Below, piece after piece: positions 59,769-64,000 of a stretch of 64,000 bases of DNA (its first letter is position 1; every line of letters starts with the position of its first letter). Source of the stretch: Thiopseudomonas alkaliphila (GTDB lineage: Bacteria; Pseudomonadota; Gammaproteobacteria; Pseudomonadales; Pseudomonadaceae); contig NZ_CP012358.1 of the NCBI RefSeq assembly GCF_001267175.1, positions 722,501-786,500 of the forward strand. Direction: 5' to 3'. A program made the translations under genes and the position numbers. The notes beneath the pieces were generated by a model. That model was not told the DNA's origin. It did not search any database and saw nothing but the letters and a program-made list of their open reading frames with translations.

Positions 59769-60438
59769 TATGTTTTAGTTTCTCATTCATAGCCTTTAAC
59801 CAATCTAGTTTTTGGTCTTTTTTGTAAGGGCTAGGATATCTATACCAAGGTTTTTCTAGAGGAAGCCCCTCTACATTTGGAACTATCCTCAAAAACTCTT
59901 CCGCAGCCTCTCTAAGAACTTCAGTTGATCCCCAAGCTGCGATCACAGCTCGTGATTTAGAACAATAATCTAGCAATTCCGCGTGTCGTTTTTTGCTAAG
60001 GAGGCTATGGGGTGCTGCTGGATCTAGTTCTAAAGATTTTTGAAACTCTATAGAGAAATTCCCACTATTCCCATTTCTTAGATCAGACAGACTTAGTATG
60101 CGTACATGCTTCCAGCCTTTAAGTAACATTAAGCGCATTATTTGGTATTGCGCATTATCAGGCTTTGTCGGGATGACATCTTTCACCCAAGACTCAGAAG
60201 TAATTTGAGAGACAGAATACTTTTTAGGAATGTATGAGTTACTGGCGGGTTTAGATGAGCCAGGATTCATCATCACCACTACTGCACACGGATTGGAATC
60301 AGTAATACTGTCTATGGATTTAGGTACGATCTCTAGGACACTGCGACAGTTGAACGTCCGGCCATCTATATCAAGATCGTAAAAATGCCCAAACACAGAA
60401 AATTGGCTTTTAAGTTCATCGGCATAGATAAATTGCAT
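59746..60438 (-). CDS. DUF1643-like cassette protein with C-terminus altered by intron 1
   Basis: The 230-residue protein has the DUF1643 pattern: VVMMNPGSSKP near residue 55, VRILSLSDLRNGNS near 112, and a VIAAWGS segment near 168. The fold is related to uracil-DNA glycosylases, but enzymatic activity is not known. The last seven residues (NRVAEGF) and the stop codon come from the 3' end of the antisense group II intron. If the intron is removed the frame continues across the attC and ends at the TAG of GTTAGGC, giving a longer tail. The gene starts 27 bases after the attC core of the previous cassette. Confidence 0.8.
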   Translation of the reverse strand: MQFIYADELKSQFSVFGHFYDLDIDGRTFNCRSVLEIVPKSIDSITDSNPCAVVVMMNPGSSKPASNSYIPKKYSVSQITSESWVKDVIPTKPDNAQYQIMRLMLLKGWKHVRILSLSDLRNGNSGNFSIEFQKSLELDPAAPHSLLSKKRHAELLDYCSKSRAVIAAWGSTEVLREAAEEFLRIVPNVEGLPLEKPWYRYPSPYKKDQKLDWLKAMNEKLKHNRVAEGF

Positions 60439-60463
60439 TCAGGCTCCTGCACTGACTGAGGAA

Positions 60464-60532
60464 ACATAACGCCCAACTCAGCGGACAATTGAAGCGCAGC
60501 GAAAATTGATCCGCTGCAGTTGTTTGCTATAT
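60464..60532 (-). other. attC recombination site of the DUF5677-like cassette
   Basis: On the minus strand CAACT-G-CAGCGGA-T-CAATT pairs with AATTGTCCGCTGAGTTG. The unpaired G and T are exactly the extrahelical bases typical of attC. R' reads GGCGTTATG. The R'' side reads TATAGCAAAC, where most sites have TAAC, and its TAG is the stop codon of the cassette gene. Confidence 0.9.
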
Positions 60533-61522
60533 TGCTTTCTCAACATTGATGAACGCCTCTCCAACTTCTTTAACGTAATTATCAATTACCTTCATAAAAA
60601 GGAGCGAATCTCGGTAATCCAATTCTTTGGATTCGTCTTCTATATATGCAGTGAGAAATATTGAAGTTATTTGAGCTAAGCTAATTGCTGTAAAATGTGC
60701 TGGTTCGGTTAGGCCTGAATTCGACTGCCCAACAAGTAGCATGTCACTTTTAGCTTCCGACATCGCATACAAACAACGCATTTCAAAATAATCAGAATGA
60801 ACATTTCGACTAGCCAGCTTGTAGTTATGCGACCATTTATCAAGGCCCACATGCTCTCTAAGCTTTTCCAGTTTAGACACGCCAGCATATTTTCTAGCCC
60901 AATGCCAGCTAGGATTTCCTTCTGTGATCTCTTGCTTTTGGGCATTTGCAAAATCAATTTCTTCGTGAGAAAAAGTTTCTATACCCATTTCATTTGCTGT
61001 TCTGTGATGTTCATTTATGCCTTCGGCGTTCTTCACAATCCCATACTTAATAAAATCAATGGCAGCGTCTCGACCATACATTTTTATTAATAAACAGGTG
61101 ATAACCATCTCATACAGGGTGCGCCAACGCGCGACCGCTGCATCAGGATAGCCACTTTCTAAAAGGTGGATTATTTCGCCACTTATACGACATGCATGTG
61201 CATGCTGACGCATTAGAACACCAAGCAACTCATCAGTTTGATACTGATCATATTCTAAAAATTGCTTCTGGAAATTCATCCCAGCTTGAAGTGACGTTTC
61301 CCTCAGAGCATGCAATTTTTGAAAGCCAAGAGACCACCTCTCTCGATTTCTTTTTGTGAAGGCATCATTCTCTGAGATAACTTTACTAACTGTCTCTTTT
61401 TCATGTGAGAGCGTATCTTCAATAAGCACTTTCGAGGCAAGATCAATAATGGCTTCATAATCAGTGTTGCTACCGCTCTCCTTGAGTTTGTTCTCCACCA
61501 TTTCTAATAGTTCTTCAAACAC
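60527..61522 (-). CDS. DUF5677-like cassette protein
   Basis: The 331-residue protein is mostly helical and has no signal or membrane helix. The central part (H-A-x-A-C-R-x-S-G-E-I and SGYPDAAVARWRTLYEM) matches the DUF5677 family, which has no established function. HEPN-like or defence roles have been guessed for similar proteins, but nothing here proves that. A second conserved block reads HSDYFEMRCL, with an N-x-H pattern (ASRNVHSDY) that could be a catalytic site. The stop codon lies inside the R'' box of the attC. The start is 24 bases after the previous attC core. Confidence 0.75.
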   Translation of the reverse strand: MFEELLEMVENKLKESGSNTDYEAIIDLASKVLIEDTLSHEKETVSKVISENDAFTKRNRERWSLGFQKLHALRETSLQAGMNFQKQFLEYDQYQTDELLGVLMRQHAHACRISGEIIHLLESGYPDAAVARWRTLYEMVITCLLIKMYGRDAAIDFIKYGIVKNAEGINEHHRTANEMGIETFSHEEIDFANAQKQEITEGNPSWHWARKYAGVSKLEKLREHVGLDKWSHNYKLASRNVHSDYFEMRCLYAMSEAKSDMLLVGQSNSGLTEPAHFTAISLAQITSIFLTAYIEDESKELDYRDSLLFMKVIDNYVKEVGEAFINVEKAI

Positions 61523-61545
61523 AGTACACTCCGGTGCTCACTGCA

Positions 61546-61602
61546 ATATAACGCTTCAATCAGCTGCCGCGTTAGCGGTCGGCCGCATTGATTTGTTATA
61601 TT
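61546..61602 (-). other. attC recombination site of the first cassette
   Basis: On the minus strand the site runs from TATAACAAATC to GAAGCGTTATAT. TCAAT-G-CGGCCG-A-CCGC pairs with the 3' arm GCGGCAGCTGATTGA with G-U pairs, leaving G and A unpaired. It is short, about 57 bases. The 3' end of the first cassette gene overlaps it, so its last residues are coded by the attC. Confidence 0.8.
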
Positions 61603-62500
61603 TTTTTATGTCAATCTCTTGTACCGAGCCGGGTATAAATTCATCTCCAAACCTAAACATAGCAGTTAGTTTTATATACTCTTGATTTTGATTAGGATAC
61701 TCAATGGACAAACTACCTTTTTCTAAAGGCTCAACATCTATGGAAGAAAATGGAATTCCATCTTTCTCTTCAGCTTGAAAGAATAATGAATCTGTAATAC
61801 TTGCACTAATTGGTAGAGAGCTTTTGTTTATGACTTCGTAATTGATTTTTATTTTGTCGGCGCTTACTGAAACACCTAAAAGTCTTAACGGAAACTCCTG
61901 ATTTGAATAGCTTTCTGATAAATCCGAAGCCAGATAACTACTCAGCCCTTGCCATCCTGACTTGTAAATACTTGCGTACTTATACTCTATGTACTTTGAC
62001 TCAAGATAAGAATAAGCATCACTTCCCCAGTAGAGAAGGCTACCCGCCAAAAGAATAATGGACATTACGACCGTAGATTTAGATGCAGAAGGGGGGACTT
62101 CATCAGTCTTTTTATAGAAGACCCCTTTAATCTCTTTAGAAGTAATCAAGACTAGGTCGTCATATGAAAGTGCTTCACCTTCCACTAATAAAATAACGGA
62201 AACTTCCGAATGGGAGTGAATTCTATCGATCTTTAAGACATTGTCGATTATCGACGCTCCTGATTTGTTTGACGCAAGAAGCTCACATTTTATCTCCTGT
62301 CTTATTTCTACAGAAATATCCTCTTCTACTTTCGTGCCCTTGTTATAGACTACTAGCTCTGCAACCGAGCCACCATCTGACAGAAATGATTTCCGATGTA
62401 ATTTGGGTACAACTGCATAAAGTTGCCGGACTTTAAATGCATACGCAACCAGAGAAGTGAAGACGAAAAGCACTGCCCCTGCTATTACTTTTTCAATCAC
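61556..62500 (-). CDS. Cassette-encoded membrane protein of unknown function
   Basis: The 314-residue protein starts with GTG, preceded by AGGGAA. It has a membrane helix at residues 3-20 (VIAGAVLFVFTSLVAYAF) and another at about 145-162 (VVMSIILLAGSLLYWGS). The first half has an immunoglobulin-like beta pattern (AELVVYNKGTKVEEDISVEIRQ), and the second half has a similar pattern (INYEVINKSSLPISASITDSLFF). I do not recognise a family. The last residues (SMRPTANAAAD) are encoded by the attC site. It is the attI-proximal cassette, the position that is usually best expressed. Confidence 0.75.
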   Translation of the reverse strand: MIEKVIAGAVLFVFTSLVAYAFKVRQLYAVVPKLHRKSFLSDGGSVAELVVYNKGTKVEEDISVEIRQEIKCELLASNKSGASIIDNVLKIDRIHSHSEVSVILLVEGEALSYDDLVLITSKEIKGVFYKKTDEVPPSASKSTVVMSIILLAGSLLYWGSDAYSYLESKYIEYKYASIYKSGWQGLSSYLASDLSESYSNQEFPLRLLGVSVSADKIKINYEVINKSSLPISASITDSLFFQAEEKDGIPFSSIDVEPLEKGSLSIEYPNQNQEYIKLTAMFRFGDEFIPGSVQEIDIKKYNKSMRPTANAAAD

Positions 62501-62831
62501 AATAATTCCCTAAAAACATAACAGCTTATTAGTATGCATGCTCGTTTCGTCACCCGCTGCTGCTTACCGTTAATTAATATAATTACTTGTATTAAATAGA
62601 CTTTCTTTAAAAATACAAGACACTTTGTTATTACAAATCGTGCATACCGTCTATCCTGCTTGCACGATGCACATTATCTCACCCAAAGAACTCATAACAC
62701 TTTGATTTATATAGTATTAAATTAAAAATCCACCGATAAACAAGCATCTCTAGGAGTAAAAACAAGCACATTTACAAATCCGAGCTGGAATAGGCTGTAT
62801 AGGCAGACAGTTGCAAGACAAGGAGCGTTTT
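62501..62831. other. attI-like region and integrase gene leader
   Basis: This 330-base AT-rich region lies between the first cassette and the integrase remnant. The minus-strand GTTATGT at 62522-62516 fits the core site at an attI/cassette junction. On the plus strand TTGATT followed by TATAGT near 62705-62720 may be an integrase promoter, but spacing is poor. No gene is visible here. The array promoter Pc should also lie here or in the integrase remnant, but I cannot place it. Confidence 0.5.
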
Positions 62832-63026
62832 ATGTCTAACAGTCCATTTTTAAATTCTATACGCACGGATATGCGGCAAAAAGGTTATGCGCTGAAAACT
62901 GAAAAAACTTACCTGCACTGGATTAAGCGTTTTATTCTGTTTCACAAAAAACGTCATCCTCAAACACCTTTCTTATCATTCAATAACTTATACAATCAAA
63001 AAAGTAGCCTTCTCCAAGCTCCTTAA
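62832..63026 (+). pseudogene. Integron integrase intI, 5' remnant
   Basis: The ATG at 62832 has AAGGAG nine bases upstream. The first 45 or so residues match the N-terminal DNA-binding domain of chromosomal integron integrases: MSNSPFLNSIRTDMRQKGY, then KTEKTYLHWIKRFILFHKKRHPQT. The similarity stops after about 62967, and the remaining codons run into the end of the convergent permease gene. The catalytic domain with the R-H-R-Y residues and the integron-specific alpha-I2 insertion is missing. The integrase is therefore inactive. Its orientation, opposite to the minus-strand cassettes, is the one expected for an integron. Confidence 0.85.
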
Positions 63027-63829
63027 ACCCAGCCCATTCCTTTCAGGACAAAAAATACGCCCACCAACACCAATAACACCGCAAAACACTTTTTCAGCAC
63101 ACTCGGTGATAGCGCGTGAGCTACTTTGGCGCCGAGTTTGGCGGTGAAAAAGCTCATAATACTGATACCTAAAAACGCATAAATATGCACATAACCCAAG
63201 GTGTTGGGCACTGTGATCTGCTCTTGCATGCCAAAGTAAACAAAGCCTAAAGCCCCCGCGATAGCAATCGGCAAACCACAAGCCGCTGAAGTACCCACCG
63301 CTTTTTGCATCACTACCCCATAGCGAGTCAAATACGGCACAGTTAAACTGCCCCCGCCAATGCCAAAAATTGCCGAGGCAATCCCAATACCAGCCCCTGC
63401 GCCCACTTGCGCAGCCGTGCTCGGCAAGGATCGGCTGGTATCCACAACTTTATTGGCGCCGCTAAACATGGTGTAAGCCACCCACAGCAAAAACACGCCC
63501 ACAATTAACTGCAAATACACCGCTGATAACCAGCCGGCAATACCGGCACCAAAAAAACAACCTAACGCCATGCCCGGAGCTAAGTTTTTAAACACAGGCC
63601 AAATAACGCCACCTTTCTTGTTATGGGCCATAAACGAACTAATTGAAGTCACAATAATGGTCGCCAGCGACGTGCCTAATGCCAGATGCATAATCACCGC
63701 AGGGTCATAGCCCATCTGGGTAAACACAATAAACAGTAAAGGCACAATAATGGTGCCGCCCCCCACACCAAACAGTCCTGCAGCAAATCCGGCTAACGCC
63801 CCAATCACTAAAAAAACAACAAGTTCCAT
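63023..63829 (-). CDS. TauE/SafE (TSUP) family permease
   Basis: The 268-residue membrane protein has about eight helices and two copies of the TSUP signature: GFAAGLFGVGGGTIIVPLLF near the N-terminus and GIASAIFGIGGGSLTVPYL in the middle. Members export or import sulfite, sulfoacetate or other small anions. The substrate is not known here. The 3' end overlaps the tail of the broken integrase frame by four bases. The upstream neighbour on the same strand is a flavin-reductase-like gene. Confidence 0.92.
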   Translation of the reverse strand: MELVVFLVIGALAGFAAGLFGVGGGTIIVPLLFIVFTQMGYDPAVIMHLALGTSLATIIVTSISSFMAHNKKGGVIWPVFKNLAPGMALGCFFGAGIAGWLSAVYLQLIVGVFLLWVAYTMFSGANKVVDTSRSLPSTAAQVGAGAGIGIASAIFGIGGGSLTVPYLTRYGVVMQKAVGTSAACGLPIAIAGALGFVYFGMQEQITVPNTLGYVHIYAFLGISIMSFFTAKLGAKVAHALSPSVLKKCFAVLLVLVGVFFVLKGMGWV

Positions 63830-63868
63830 ACCATCCCCATGTGCTTATGCAAAAGAAGTAACAATAAA

Positions 63869-64000
63869 CTAAATCGAGACCAACTCACCAACTGGATGAT
63901 AAGCACGATTAAAGTAAACCAAGGCTTGCTCTGGCTGATTATGCTGAATACGCACAATCGGACAAATAAAAATGGTATGGGTACCCACTGCTTGAATTTG
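63869..64000 (-). CDS. Flavin reductase-like protein, C-terminal part (5' end outside window)
   Basis: The minus strand is open from the window edge to TAG at 63871-63869. The 43 visible residues include VGTHTIFICPIVRIQ and ALVYFNRAYHPVGEL. This is the end of the FMN-binding flavin reductase domain, where the G-x-H and Y-F-x-R-x-Y-H motifs bind flavin. The rest of the gene lies to the right of the window. Confidence 0.75.
   Translation of the reverse strand, partial: QIQAVGTHTIFICPIVRIQHNQPEQALVYFNRAYHPVGELVSI

Noticed and set aside
54073..63026. Interpretation as a prophage or tRNA-integrated island
   Set aside because: No phage structural genes, no full phage integrase and no repeat of the tRNA-fMet 3' end were seen in the window. 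The attC sites and the intI remnant explain the region better.

Overview
The window is about 64 kb of chromosome from a gammaproteobacterium of the Pseudomonadaceae with a moderate to low GC content. Three things point there: an OprD-family porin, a TyrA-AroA fusion enzyme, and the gene order mtnA-gyrA-serC-pheA-hisC-tyrA/aroA-cmk-rpsA, which is the Pseudomonas order. The low GC and several broken linkages (no ihfB after rpsA, no smc before zipA, no pbpC beside the macroglobulin gene) suggest a divergent low-GC branch, such as a Thiopseudomonas/Oblitimonas-like lineage. That placement is inference.

Positions 1-19700 hold a LysR-type regulator tail, a minus-strand tRNA operon (Arg-His-Leu) with its own promoter and terminator, folD, a metallo-beta-lactamase-fold hydrolase, a large alpha-2-macroglobulin lipoprotein, cysI with its DUF934 partner, a HerA-like ATPase, purU, mlaA, cysS-glnS, ppiB-lpxH and an AtoE-type fatty-acid transporter. 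Positions 19700-42600 are almost entirely minus-strand core genes: ligA, zipA, dxs, a YjdM zinc-ribbon protein, rpsA, cmk, tyrA-aroA, hisC, pheA, serC, gyrA, mtnA, msbA, hda, a PerM-like permease, a CDP-alcohol phosphatidyltransferase and bolA. The aromatic amino acid genes overlap or abut and look co-transcribed.

Positions 42600-53730 hold an OprD porin, a kinase-like protein, a DUF2333 protein, and a Fur-box-controlled six-gene energy-transduction operon (DUF3450, TtpC, ExbB, ExbD, TonB, TPR). After these come a class II glutamine amidotransferase, a membrane protein and dinB. An initiator tRNA gene with a near-consensus promoter follows at 53957.

Positions 54073-63026 are the accessory part. 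I read them as a degraded chromosomal integron. Minus-strand cassettes are separated by attC-like sites whose arms fold with two or three extrahelical bases, and at the right end only the first 45 or so codons of an integron integrase gene survive. One attC site is occupied by two different group IIC introns, back to back and in opposite orientation. Only a 47-base attC hairpin lies between their 5' ends. Removing both introns restores a GTTAGGC core site. This twin-intron attC is the most unusual structure in the window. The cassettes carry an mrr pseudogene and four proteins of unknown or barely known function. The window ends with a TauE/SafE-type permease and the 3' end of a flavin-reductase-like gene.
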